Shown: positions 1-8,258 of the stretch, one piece after another
Layout: every line of letters starts with the position of its first letter
How positions within the stretch are numbered: the stretch's first letter is position 1
Source of the DNA: Pseudomonas sp. S35
GTDB taxonomy: Bacteria; Pseudomonadota; Gammaproteobacteria; Pseudomonadales; Pseudomonadaceae
Assembly: GCF_009866765.1 (NCBI RefSeq)
Contig: NZ_CP019431.1
Coordinates: 558,001 to 622,000 of the forward strand
Direction: 5' to 3'
DNA length: 64,000 nucleotides
Position numbers and translations under genes: made by a program
The notes under the pieces: model-generated
The model's input: the letters and a program-made list of their open reading frames with translations, nothing else
Databases searched by the model: none
What the model was told of the DNA's origin: nothing

Positions 1-567
1 GCCTTCGGCGCTCAGGTGGTTCTTGTTCAGGCCGTCGCTGCCCACCAGGGTTTCGGCGCCGATGCGCGGCGGGCCTTCGCCGTCGCGGGAGAACATCTGG
101 ATCACGCCGCCGGCGTTGCTGCCGTACAGCGTGGCAGCCGGCCCGCGCAGCACTTCGATGCGCTCGGCGGTGTCGAGGTTGAACGTGGCGGCCTGGCCCT
201 GGCCGTCCGGCGTGCTGGCGGGGATGCCGTCGGCGATCAGCTTGATGCCGCGCACGCCAAAGGCCGAGCGGGCGCCGAAGCCGCGTGAGGAGATCTGCAG
301 GTCCTGCGCGTAGTTCTGGCGGTTCTGCACCACCAGGCCGGGGACGCGGGACAGCGCTTCAGAGGCATTGATGCCCAGTTGCCCGTCGCTGATCTGCTCG
401 CGGCTGATGCCGTCTACCGAATACGGCAGGTCAAATGTCGGGCTGGCGCTGCGCGAGCCGGTGACCACGCTGGGGTCGAGGACCAGTGCGGTGTCGTCCG
501 CCCGGGCGGTATCGCAGAGCGCGAACAGGCCGGGTAGCAACAGGGTGAAGCGGGCGAGGGTCTTCAT
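1..567 (-). CDS. TonB-dependent receptor, N-terminal part (gene runs off the left edge)
   Basis: Outer membrane receptor that takes up a ligand (siderophore, metal chelate or similar) using TonB energy. Only the first 189 codons are present. They show a signal peptide (MKTLARF, then a hydrophobic stretch ending near ALCDTARA) and a typical plug domain. Plug features include a segment on VPGLVVQNRQ, the ISSRGFGARS turn, a GVRGIKLIADG strand, the ERIEVLRGPAATLYGSNAGG motif split across the plug end, and GGVIQMFSR. The ATG at 567 is the start of the signal peptide. The gene is divergent from the lipoprotein gene at 764, with a possible Fur site between them. The ligand cannot be told from the plug alone. 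Confidence 0.9.
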   Translation of the reverse strand, partial: MKTLARFTLLLPGLFALCDTARADDTALVLDPSVVTGSRSASPTFDLPYSVDGISREQISDGQLGINASEALSRVPGLVVQNRQNYAQDLQISSRGFGARSAFGVRGIKLIADGIPASTPDGQGQAATFNLDTAERIEVLRGPAATLYGSNAGGVIQMFSRDGEGPPRIGAETLVGSDGLNKNHLSAEG

Positions 568-632
568 GTGTCAGCCGGAATCCGTGGCGTTTAGGGGGTA
601 AACGCAAAAAAGGGCGCGAGTTTAGTGGTTTA

Positions 633-651
633 GAAAATTTTTATCATTTGG
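633..651 (-). promoter_or_regulatory. Possible Fur box upstream of the TonB receptor gene
   Basis: Read on the minus strand, this AT-rich 19-mer contains GATAAAAATTTTC, which matches 10 of 13 positions of the Fur core GATAATCATTATC. The left extension is poorer, giving about 13 of 19 overall. It lies 66 bases or more upstream of the receptor start, where iron control would be expected. The match is weak and rests partly on context. Confidence 0.35.
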
Positions 652-763
652 GAATCAGCCTACGCTGCAAGTCGGACCGTTCGCCTTGGGCCGGCAGAAC
701 GGTCGATGTTAGCGTGCCTGGCCTTGTCGATGAAGTTGGTCGAAGTGTCAAAAGGAGTGGTTC

Positions 764-1120
764 GTGAGGCTTACATCCAAAGTCCTGTGGCTTGCCCTGT
801 GCGTGCCGTTGGCCGGTTGCGGAACGATCAACACGGTCTTTCGCCCTGACGTCGTCGCGAGCCAGAACCTGAAGGCTTCAGGCAGCCACTGTGAAAACGT
901 GCCGCGCATCTACAGCGGTGTGATCTATGGGTTCTGTACGCTCAATGGCGAGCCCGCAGCTGATAAAAGCCTGAAGGACAGCAGCTTGATCAGTCATGGC
1001 GGCGGCCTGCTGCCGGTTATCGCGGTCGAGTTCGTCGCCTCCGGCGTGTTGGACACACTGGTGCTGCCCTACACGATCTACCGGCAGAACAAGGACGGCA
1101 GCATCGAGATCTTCCGTTAG
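764..1120 (+). CDS. YceK/YidQ-type small lipoprotein
   Basis: A 118-residue predicted lipoprotein. The N-terminus has a short basic and hydrophobic signal ending in the lipobox L-A-G-C, with the lipidated cysteine at residue 19. The rest resembles the YceK/YidQ (DUF1375) family: a CGTINTVF segment, YSGV-type strand and a C-terminal VLDTLVLPYTIY stretch typical of these proteins. Start is GTG at 764, chosen because AAAGGAG lies 7 bases upstream and because it gives a proper signal peptide. The function of the family is unknown; localisation in the outer membrane is inferred from the lack of an Asp after the cysteine. Confidence 0.85.
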   Translation: MRLTSKVLWLALCVPLAGCGTINTVFRPDVVASQNLKASGSHCENVPRIYSGVIYGFCTLNGEPAADKSLKDSSLISHGGGLLPVIAVEFVASGVLDTLVLPYTIYRQNKDGSIEIFR

Positions 1121-1176
1121 GTTGCAGTGACAACCCGTCGCCACATTCCCTAGATCATCCCGCCGCGTGTTTACGC

Positions 1177-1182
1177 TATAAT
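1177..1182 (+). promoter_or_regulatory. Predicted -10 box (TATAAT) of the LPS core operon
   Basis: A perfect TATAAT lies 91 bases upstream of the carbamoyltransferase start. No good -35 hexamer is seen at the usual spacing; the nearest is TAGATC at 1151. It is the most plausible start of transcription for the co-directional genes that follow. No JUMPstart or ops element was found in the leader. Confidence 0.5.
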
Positions 1183-1273
1183 CCCGCCCTTTAGCTGTTT
1201 CCTGCCCAGGCCGGAAGCACACTTTTTTCAGGCGCGACCCGCCTGCATGCAGACTAAAAGAGGCTAGACCCCT

Positions 1274-3031
1274 GTGGCATTGACGATTCTTGGCCTGTCC
1301 GGCGCCCTTAGCCATGATCCTTCCGCAGCCTTGTATATCGACGGCAAGCTGATCGCGGCCGCCGAAGAAGAGCGCTTCGTACGCGACAAACATGCAAAGA
1401 ACCGCATGCCCTACGAGTCGGCGAAGTTCTGTCTGGAACAGGCCGGCATCAAGCCTTCCGACGTTGACGTAGTGGCGATTCCGTTCGCCCCGATCAGCTT
1501 GTTCGGCGAGGCGCGCTGGCACTATGCCAAGCGTTACTGGTACGCCCCGGACCGTGCACTTGACGCGATCCTGATGGGCAACCGTCGCTACAAGCGCTAT
1601 CGCAACAAGATCGTCTGGTGCCTGGAGCAACTGGGCTTCGATCCGAAGAAAATCAAGATCGAACCGGTTGAACACCACTTGGCCCACGCCTCCAGCGCCT
1701 ACCACTGCTCCGGTTTCCAGGAGAAGACCGCGATCCTCGGGATCGACGGCAAGGGTGAATACGCCACCACGTTCTTCGGCTACGGCGAAAACGGCAAGAT
1801 CCACAAGATCAAGGAATTCTACGATCCGGACTCCCTCGGCGGCCTGTACGGCGCGATCACTGAGTTCCTCGGTTTCGAGATGCTTGACGGCGAGTTCAAG
1901 GTCATGGGCATGGCGCCGTACGGTGATGCCAGCAAATACGACTTCTCGCGCCTGGCCTCGTTTGAGAACGGCGAGTTGGTGATCAACACCGACTACGCCA
2001 ACGTCATTGGCCTGCGCCGCTATAAAGAGAAGGGCAAGGGTTTCTACTTCTCGCCGAAACTGATCGAGTGGCTGGGTCCCAAGCGCGAAGGCGACATCGC
2101 CGACGAGCCGTACATCCACTACGCCGCCAGCATGCAGGCGCTGTTCGAGAAACTGGCCTTGCAGATGATCGACCATTACCTGGGCGACATCCTCAAGGAT
2201 ACCGGCAAGCTGGCCTTCGCCGGTGGCTGTGCGCTGAACGTCAAGCTGAACCAGAAGATCATTGCCCGCGATGACGTGAAAGAGCTGTTCGTGCAGCCGG
2301 CGTCCGGTGATGCCGGTACGGCGGTGGGCGCGGCGGCGTATGTGTCCCACGCCCGTGGCGTACCGGTGGAGAAGATGGAGCACGTCTACCTCGGCCCGTC
2401 CTACAGCAACGAAGACGTGATCGCTGCGTGCGCCAAGCACGAGAGCAAGCCTACGTGGCGCAAGATCGACAACATGCCCCAGCGCATCGCCAAGATCATG
2501 GTCGACGGCAACCCGGTGGCCTGGTTCCAGGGCCGCATGGAGTTTGGCCCGCGTGCGCTGGGCGGTCGTTCCATCATCGGTTGCCCGAGTGCGACCGGCG
2601 TGGCTGACCGCATCAACCACCAGATCAAGTTCCGCGAGCGCTGGAGGCCTTTCTGCCCGTCGATGCTCGACACCGTGGCCCCGCAGATGATCAAGGTCGA
2701 TCACCCGGCGCCGTTCATGACCTTCACCTTTGAAGTGTCGGAAGAATGGAAGACCCGCGTGCCGGAAGTGGTCCATGAAGATGGCACCTCTCGCGCCCAG
2801 GTGCTCAAGCGCGAATACAACCCGCGTTACTACGACATGATGAAAGAACTCGAAGTGCTGACCGGCAACGGCGTGTCCCTGAACACTTCGCTCAACCGCC
2901 GTGGCGAAGCGATGATCTGCTCGCCGAAAGACGCGCTGGACATGTTCTTCGGTTCCGACCTGCAGTACCTGATCATGGAAGACATCCTGGTCGTCAAAGA
3001 CGGCGTGGACCCTTATGACGCGCTCGGCTGA
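1274..3031 (+). CDS. wapO: LPS-core carbamoyltransferase (WapO-like)
   Basis: Transfers a carbamoyl group from carbamoyl phosphate, in P. aeruginosa to heptose II of the LPS inner core. The 585-residue protein is a full-length member of the NodU/CmcH/TobZ family. The N-terminal ASKHA-like Kae1 domain carries the metal-binding HHLAHA motif at 134-139 and GEFKVMGMAPYG near 205-216. The C-terminal domain carries GRMEFGPRALGGRS. Start is GTG at 1274 behind AAAGAGG. The 3' end overlaps the next glycosyltransferase gene by 17 bases, which suggests translational coupling. The WapO name rests on gene order with wapH, mig-14, dnpA and ssg. The carbamoyltransferase assignment itself is secure. Confidence 0.9.
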   Translation: MALTILGLSGALSHDPSAALYIDGKLIAAAEEERFVRDKHAKNRMPYESAKFCLEQAGIKPSDVDVVAIPFAPISLFGEARWHYAKRYWYAPDRALDAILMGNRRYKRYRNKIVWCLEQLGFDPKKIKIEPVEHHLAHASSAYHCSGFQEKTAILGIDGKGEYATTFFGYGENGKIHKIKEFYDPDSLGGLYGAITEFLGFEMLDGEFKVMGMAPYGDASKYDFSRLASFENGELVINTDYANVIGLRRYKEKGKGFYFSPKLIEWLGPKREGDIADEPYIHYAASMQALFEKLALQMIDHYLGDILKDTGKLAFAGGCALNVKLNQKIIARDDVKELFVQPASGDAGTAVGAAAYVSHARGVPVEKMEHVYLGPSYSNEDVIAACAKHESKPTWRKIDNMPQRIAKIMVDGNPVAWFQGRMEFGPRALGGRSIIGCPSATGVADRINHQIKFRERWRPFCPSMLDTVAPQMIKVDHPAPFMTFTFEVSEEWKTRVPEVVHEDGTSRAQVLKREYNPRYYDMMKELEVLTGNGVSLNTSLNRRGEAMICSPKDALDMFFGSDLQYLIMEDILVVKDGVDPYDALG

Positions 3032-4145
3032 CCGCCACGTCCTGCAGTTCTGCCACGGCTATGACGGGCCGTTCCTGGACTGCGCACGGCAGTACGCCAG
3101 TTTGTTCGCAGGCTCCGGCTACAAGGTGACCACGGTGTTTCTCACCGGGGTCGCCGACCCTGCTGTAGCGGCCGGGTGCGCGTGCGATGAAGTGCTGTTC
3201 ATGGAGTTCAGCTCCAAGGCCATTCGTGGCCTGAAGCTGGGTGCCATTCGTGAACTGCGCAAGATCGCCGCATCGCGTAATTTCAGCTTTTGTATCGCCC
3301 ACCGTTTCAAGCCGATCTATATCGCTTTGCTCGGCACGCGGCTGCCGGTGATCGGTGTGCATCACGCGTTCGGTGACTACCAGCGCCGCAGCCGCAAGCT
3401 GTTTGCCGGGATTTTCCGCAAGCGCCTGAGCTTGCTGGGGGTTTCCGACGCGGTGCGTGACGACATGCGGCGCTGTCTGCCGGCCTGGCCTGCCGCACGT
3501 ATCCAGACCTTGCATAACCGCATTGATGTTGATGCATTGCGGGCGATCCAGGTGCCTGTGGATGCGGCGCGCGATGCCTTGGGCCTGTCACCGGATGAGT
3601 GGGTGGTCGGCAATGTCGGCCGCCTGCACCCGGATAAAGACCAGGCCACGCTGCTCAAGGGCTTTGCCCTGGCGTTGCCGCATTTGCCGGCCGAGAGTCG
3701 CCTGGCGATCCTAGGTACCGGGCGCCTGGAACAAGCGCTCAAGGATCAGGCGCGTGAGCTGGGGGTTGCCGACAAGGTGCTGTTCCTCGGCCAGGTGCCG
3801 GATGCGCGTCGGTACTTCCGGGCGTTCGATGTGTTTGCCCTGAGTTCCGACCACGAGCCGTTCGGCATGGTGTTGCTCGAAGCCATGGCGGCGGGCGTGC
3901 CGTTGCTGGCAACGGCCTGTGGCGGGGCGCGGGAAGTGGTCGAAGGCGTGGGTATTCTGTTCCCCTTCGGCGACGCCGAACACCTCGCCCAAGGGCTGCG
4001 GCACCTGGCGGCGATGGATCAGCAGCAACAACGGCAGTGCGCCGAGATGATGCTGGAGCGCTTGCACACGCGTTTCTCGGATCAGGCGGTACGCGATACC
4101 TTCTGGCAACTGCCGCACGTTATTGAACTGACCGCGGGGGCTTGA
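3015..4145 (+). CDS. wapH: GT4 glycosyltransferase of the LPS outer core (WapH-like)
   Basis: A 376-residue GT-B fold glycosyltransferase. Its C-terminal Rossmann domain starts near GNVGRLHPDKDQ (about 195-206) and has the GT4 E-x7-E signature, HEPFGMVLLEAMAAG, near 280-294. By position between the carbamoyltransferase and mig-14 it corresponds to P. aeruginosa WapH, which adds a glucose to the outer core in the cytoplasm. The gene overlaps the upstream gene by 17 bases and its stop codon shares a base with the start of mig-14. No signal peptide or membrane segment is visible. Donor sugar and linkage are inferred from synteny only. Confidence 0.85.
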   Translation: MTRSADRHVLQFCHGYDGPFLDCARQYASLFAGSGYKVTTVFLTGVADPAVAAGCACDEVLFMEFSSKAIRGLKLGAIRELRKIAASRNFSFCIAHRFKPIYIALLGTRLPVIGVHHAFGDYQRRSRKLFAGIFRKRLSLLGVSDAVRDDMRRCLPAWPAARIQTLHNRIDVDALRAIQVPVDAARDALGLSPDEWVVGNVGRLHPDKDQATLLKGFALALPHLPAESRLAILGTGRLEQALKDQARELGVADKVLFLGQVPDARRYFRAFDVFALSSDHEPFGMVLLEAMAAGVPLLATACGGAREVVEGVGILFPFGDAEHLAQGLRHLAAMDQQQQRQCAEMMLERLHTRFSDQAVRDTFWQLPHVIELTAGA

Positions 4146-5041
4146 TGCTCAATCGATTCCAAGGCTGGCGCGAGCGCGGCTGGTCCGTCGTTGACGCGCC
4201 TGCCTACAGCAACGCCTGGCAGCGTTTTGGCGGCAGCGTCGCCACCCACCCGCAGGTGATCGAACGCCTTGCCGGGCTGGCCGATATCCCGGTGCGCTAC
4301 CTGGCCTGGGAGCAGGGCGGTGAATTGCAAGCATGCATCGCCACTTGGGGGCGTGACCTGGCCTTGTCCAAAGACGTGCTCAAGCAGCGCGGCAAAAAAG
4401 GCCTGTTCGACCTGGGTAACGCCGAGTTGATCCTGCCAGCCGCCGCCAACGCCCAGGCGCCGTTGCGCCACCGGGCGCGCTACCTGTCGATCCTGAACGA
4501 AGGCCGTTTCAGCGGCCTCAGGCCCCAGGCCGAGCAATTGGCTATGGCCCGCACCCCGGAAGAACTGTCGAAGAAATTCCGCTACAACCAGCGCCGCGAA
4601 CTGCGTTTGCTGGAAGAGGCGGGCGGTGTGGTGCGGCCGGTGAGCGAATTTTCCAGTGCGCAGTTGGCGGCGATCTACTGCGATCTGTTCCTGCGCCGCT
4701 GGGGCTTTGTCGCCACGGGTGCCGAGCGCATGGCTGAGGTGATCGAGCTGCTGCGCGAGTGGCTGATCGGCTCGGTGGTTTTCCTCAATGACGCGCCTAT
4801 CGCGGTCCAGTTGGTGTACCGGGTCGAATCGCCCGAGTGGATCAGCGTGGAGTACGTCAATGGCGGTGTCGACCCACAAACCCGTGCGTTCAGCCCGGGC
4901 AGCGTCCTGAGTTTCCTCAACACCCAGAGTGCTTGGGAGCAGGCGCGTGAAGTCGGCAAGCCGCTGCGCTTTTCCTTCGGGCGCGCCGACCGCGAGTACA
5001 AGGACCGTTGGTGCAACCCTGTGCCGGTGCTGACCGTATGA
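4145..5041 (+). CDS. mig-14: Mig-14 family protein, antimicrobial peptide resistance
   Basis: A 298-residue protein whose length and content match Salmonella and Pseudomonas Mig-14, an inner-membrane-associated factor needed for resistance to cationic antimicrobial peptides. The fold is GNAT/FemX-like: a basic helix with KKFRYNQRRELRLLEE near 140-155, and a C-terminal strand-helix unit with DREYKDRWCNP. I chose the ATG at 4145 rather than the TTG three bases earlier because it overlaps the wapH stop as TGATG. The 3' end overlaps dnpA as ATGA. Biochemical activity of the family is not established; an acyl or aminoacyl transferase is a reasonable guess. Confidence 0.85.
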   Translation: MLNRFQGWRERGWSVVDAPAYSNAWQRFGGSVATHPQVIERLAGLADIPVRYLAWEQGGELQACIATWGRDLALSKDVLKQRGKKGLFDLGNAELILPAAANAQAPLRHRARYLSILNEGRFSGLRPQAEQLAMARTPEELSKKFRYNQRRELRLLEEAGGVVRPVSEFSSAQLAAIYCDLFLRRWGFVATGAERMAEVIELLREWLIGSVVFLNDAPIAVQLVYRVESPEWISVEYVNGGVDPQTRAFSPGSVLSFLNTQSAWEQAREVGKPLRFSFGRADREYKDRWCNPVPVLTV

Positions 5042-6435
5042 GCCGCAAACAGCAATTGCTCAAGCGTCACCGGCGTAACAAACGGGTCGGCGTGCTGATC
5101 GGCCTGTTGCTGCTGGTGGTGATCGGCGTCTGGGTCGTCTGGTGGTTGCCGCTGGTGCTCGGTGTGCTGGCTTGGGTCGCCCACGAGGCGTGGTTTGCCG
5201 ATCATCTGTTTTATGCGCCCGGTGACGACTATCGATACCGGTTCTGCGCGGATGCCGAGGTGACGGGTGTGCACTTGGAAGGCGGGCAGCTGCGGGTTGA
5301 TCAACCGGTGGATGGCGCCGCCACCTTGGTGCTGGCGATCACGGTCAAGAGTCGTTGGTTGGGCCGTTTTTTTGATCCGGTTGTGGAAATCTCCGGCGCT
5401 GACAGCCTGGATCGACAGGCATTCGAGCGTGGCGTGAATGGGGTTCGGTATCTCAATCTCAGTGGTTTGGCGCAGGACCTGAAGGTCGGAGAGTTGCGTT
5501 TGCGCGGGCGCTTTTGCCGCGTGCAAGGCGTGCCCCGATTGTGGGCCTGGGCCAACCCGGACTACTCGGCGCAACGCGTGATGGTCATCGCCCCTCATGC
5601 CGACGATGCCGAGCTGGCTGCGTTTGGTCTTTACAGTCAGGCGCAAAAGCCGTGGGTCGTGACGCTCACGGCGGGTGAAATCGAAGCCGAGCACTATCAG
5701 CAGATGGGCCTGGACCCGGTCGAAGCCTCGCGAATCAAAGGCCGCTTGCGTGCCTGGGACAGCATTGCCGTACCGCGCTGGGCTGGCGTGCCCGAGGCGC
5801 AGTGTGTACAGCTGGGTTATTTCTGCCTGCAATTGCCGGCGATGCGCGCAACACCCGAGCTGCCAGTGGCCTCGCGTGAGGCTGACTTGATGGATGTGCG
5901 CCTGTTTCGCCAATTCAACGCCTTCCCATTGCCGGCAGATCAGGACGGTTCGCCCACCTGGCATAACCTGCTGGCCGACCTGCGTCAGTTGCTGCTGATG
6001 GCGCGCCCTCAAGTGATCGTGCTGCCCCACCCGGTCCTTGACCCTCACCCCGATCACATCTGCGCGCAGCAAGCGGTGATCGAGGCGCTGCAAGGCTTGG
6101 AGTGGCAACCGACAACACTGTTGGGGTACGCCAACCATTTGCATGACAACGACCGCTGGCCCATGGGCGATGCCGGAGCTGGCATCGCCTTGCCGCCGCA
6201 GTTCGATGACACGCTTGAATTGCGCCCGTGCAGCCTGTCGCTGTCATTGGCGCAGCAACGTGACAAGGCCATGGCGCTGGGCATGATGCATGACCTGCAG
6301 CCCGCACCGCCGTTCAAGCGCCGCGTACGCCGCTGGCTGCAGCGCGTGTTGGCGGGGCGGGCGCGGTCGCCTTATGGTGAGAACGAGTTTTTCCGCAAGG
6401 CCGTGCGACGGCATGAGTTGTTCTGGCGTTTGTGA
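5038..6435 (+). CDS. dnpA: Membrane-anchored PIG-L family de-N-acetylase (DnpA)
   Basis: A 465-residue protein with a strongly basic N-terminus (RKQQLLKRHRRNKR), two adjacent hydrophobic segments (about 18-50) and a PIG-L/LmbE deacetylase domain. Zinc ligands are seen in PHADDAE (about 186-192) and in the later DPHPDH motif (about 340). P. aeruginosa DnpA sits at the same place and affects fluoroquinolone persistence; its presumed substrate is an N-acetylated LPS-core or surface sugar. The ATG overlaps the mig-14 stop by four bases. Deacetylation of core amino sugars is inference from the fold and location. Confidence 0.88.
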   Translation: MSRKQQLLKRHRRNKRVGVLIGLLLLVVIGVWVVWWLPLVLGVLAWVAHEAWFADHLFYAPGDDYRYRFCADAEVTGVHLEGGQLRVDQPVDGAATLVLAITVKSRWLGRFFDPVVEISGADSLDRQAFERGVNGVRYLNLSGLAQDLKVGELRLRGRFCRVQGVPRLWAWANPDYSAQRVMVIAPHADDAELAAFGLYSQAQKPWVVTLTAGEIEAEHYQQMGLDPVEASRIKGRLRAWDSIAVPRWAGVPEAQCVQLGYFCLQLPAMRATPELPVASREADLMDVRLFRQFNAFPLPADQDGSPTWHNLLADLRQLLLMARPQVIVLPHPVLDPHPDHICAQQAVIEALQGLEWQPTTLLGYANHLHDNDRWPMGDAGAGIALPPQFDDTLELRPCSLSLSLAQQRDKAMALGMMHDLQPAPPFKRRVRRWLQRVLAGRARSPYGENEFFRKAVRRHELFWRL

Positions 6436-6446
6436 AAGGGAAGGTC

Positions 6447-7403
6447 ATGAAAGTTTTGTTTCTGGTGCAGAAAGAACAGCGCGCCATTCTGGATCGCTTG
6501 TACGAAGGCATTGCCGCGCACTGCGAGTGCGATACCCGCTGGCTGAGCAGTGACGAGCAGCGCAACCTGCGCGCTTACTTTCGGCGTGAAGTCGATGTGA
6601 GTCGTTATGACCGCATCGTGTTCTTCCTGCGCTTCAAGCAGGAAATCCGTCAGGCCGGATTTATCCGCACGATCCCGAACCTGGTGATCCTTGAGCACGA
6701 TGCCTACCAGAACTATATCCCGTGTAAATACACCGGTAAGTTCAGTGCGCACTACCGCCGCCTGCCCTGGGCGCGGGTGATCAGCTCCGGTCATATGGTG
6801 ACCGAGCGCCTGCGCGCCGAAGGTTTTGATGCGGTATTCGTGCCCAAGGGGTACGACCAGACGCTGTTGCAGGCCCAGGGCCTGGAGCGCGACATTGAGC
6901 TGGCATTTGTCGGCAGTACCAACAGCGTGGCCTATAGTGGTCGCAAGGCATTGCTTGATGAGTTGGCTCGGGTTGAACCTTTGGTGGTCACACGCACCAA
7001 ATCCGGTGAGGAATACTGCGCGACCCTTAACCGGATCCGGTTTTTCGTCAGTGCTGACGTGGGCATGGGCGAGTACATGATCAAGAATTTCGAAGCCATG
7101 GCCTGCGGCTGTGTGCTGCTTGCGTTTGATCAGGGGGCTGCGGAAAACGAGGCCCTTGGCTTCAAGGACAAGGTCAATGTGGTGTTCTACAAGGACATCC
7201 CGCAGTTGCAGGAGAAGCTCGCCGAGCTGCGATCCAACCCTCAGTTGGCGCAAGACATCGCACGTAACGGGCAAGACCTTGCTGTCAGCCAGTTCAGCTT
7301 TGCGCGGATCGGCCAACGTATTGTCGAAGCCCTGGCGCCGCCCTTGCGCCCCCGTGCCCCATTGAGTGTGCTGGAAAAGTTGCGCCTGAAACTGGGCGTT
7401 TGA
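6447..7403 (+). CDS. ssg: Ssg-like glycosyltransferase for cell-surface polysaccharide
   Basis: A 318-residue predicted GT-B glycosyltransferase. The N-terminus MKVLFLVQKEQRAI and the C-terminal motif NFEAMACGCVLLAFD followed by glycan-donor-domain helices are characteristic of Ssg, required for LPS core/O-antigen assembly and surface motility in Pseudomonas. Start is ATG at 6447 with GGGAAGG upstream; an in-frame GTG at 6432 would lie inside the end of dnpA and lacks a ribosome site. The position directly after dnpA matches the P. aeruginosa order. The sugar transferred is unknown. Confidence 0.85.
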   Translation: MKVLFLVQKEQRAILDRLYEGIAAHCECDTRWLSSDEQRNLRAYFRREVDVSRYDRIVFFLRFKQEIRQAGFIRTIPNLVILEHDAYQNYIPCKYTGKFSAHYRRLPWARVISSGHMVTERLRAEGFDAVFVPKGYDQTLLQAQGLERDIELAFVGSTNSVAYSGRKALLDELARVEPLVVTRTKSGEEYCATLNRIRFFVSADVGMGEYMIKNFEAMACGCVLLAFDQGAAENEALGFKDKVNVVFYKDIPQLQEKLAELRSNPQLAQDIARNGQDLAVSQFSFARIGQRIVEALAPPLRPRAPLSVLEKLRLKLGV

Positions 7404-7454
7404 TATCGGCCATGTGGCCGTCAATGATGGCTACATGATATTATCGAGGCTCGA

Positions 7455-8216
7455 ATGCAATTCTCCGACCAAAGCGACATAACGCTCGTAGTGACCAGTT
7501 GCGGTCGCTTCGACTTGTTGAAGCGCACACTCGAGAGCTTCGACCTGTTCAATACGGCAGCCATACGCGAAGTCTTCATTACCGAAGACTCGGGCGATGA
7601 GGCGGTACGCCAAGCGATTCCGGAGCACTGGCGCAGTCATTGCACGTTCTTGATCAATCGCCCGAAGCTTGGGCAACTGGCATCCGTCGACCTGGCCTAC
7701 GAGTCGGTCAAAACCCCTTACATATTCCATTGCGAAGATGATTGGGCATTCTATCGACCCGGTTTCGTTGAGGACTCCAAGGCGGTATTGGAGCAGCGCC
7801 CGGATATTCTTCAAGTCTGGTTACGTAATTTCGTATACGACTTGCAGGTGCACAGCCCTTATATTCACCGGGGGCCGCGCGAGGTGATCGACGGGGTGCC
7901 GTGTTATCCGTTGTTGTCCGATAAGCCGGAATGGCAGGGGTTCTCGCTGAACCCGGGCCTGCGGCGCATGAAGGAATATCGGTTGTGCGCACCGTTTGCC
8001 GGGTTCGAGGGTGAGAAGGGGCTTTCCAAGCGTTACGCACAGTTGAATCTGGCCGCCGTTACCCTGGAAGGTGATGCGGTGCTGCACACCGGCTTCGGTT
8101 TGCATGTGGCAACGGCGGAGGAGCGCTTGACCAAGGCACGGCGCAAGCGGCGAGAGCGGATCAAGCTGGCAGTCATGCTGATCCTGGGAATTGGTATCGG
8201 CTGGTTGATCCATTAG
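7455..8216 (+). CDS. GT2-type (GT-A) glycosyltransferase with C-terminal membrane anchor
   Basis: A 253-residue protein. The first 120 residues look like a GT-A nucleotide-sugar domain: DITLVVTSCGRFDLLKRTLES at the start, RPKLGQLASVDLAYE, and the acidic metal-binding triad ED-D within FHCEDDWAFY (about 94-103). The C-terminus is unusual: a run of arginine and lysine (KARRKRRERIKL) followed by one hydrophobic helix ending at the last residue, consistent with peripheral anchoring to the inner membrane. A GAGG ribosome site lies about 8 bases before the ATG. The 51-base gap from ssg holds no clear terminator. It occupies part of the slot where P. aeruginosa has wapR, but I do not assign that name. 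Confidence 0.75.
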   Translation: MQFSDQSDITLVVTSCGRFDLLKRTLESFDLFNTAAIREVFITEDSGDEAVRQAIPEHWRSHCTFLINRPKLGQLASVDLAYESVKTPYIFHCEDDWAFYRPGFVEDSKAVLEQRPDILQVWLRNFVYDLQVHSPYIHRGPREVIDGVPCYPLLSDKPEWQGFSLNPGLRRMKEYRLCAPFAGFEGEKGLSKRYAQLNLAAVTLEGDAVLHTGFGLHVATAEERLTKARRKRRERIKLAVMLILGIGIGWLIH

Positions 8217-8258
8217 TAAGTACGACGAGCCACACCAACGCCGCATAAGGTTTTTTCG

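Noticed and set aside
878..2776. A 632-residue open frame antisense to the carbamoyltransferase gene
   Set aside because: It mirrors a strongly conserved gene, has low-complexity His/Arg/Val-rich content typical of GC-rich antisense frames, and has no ribosome site.
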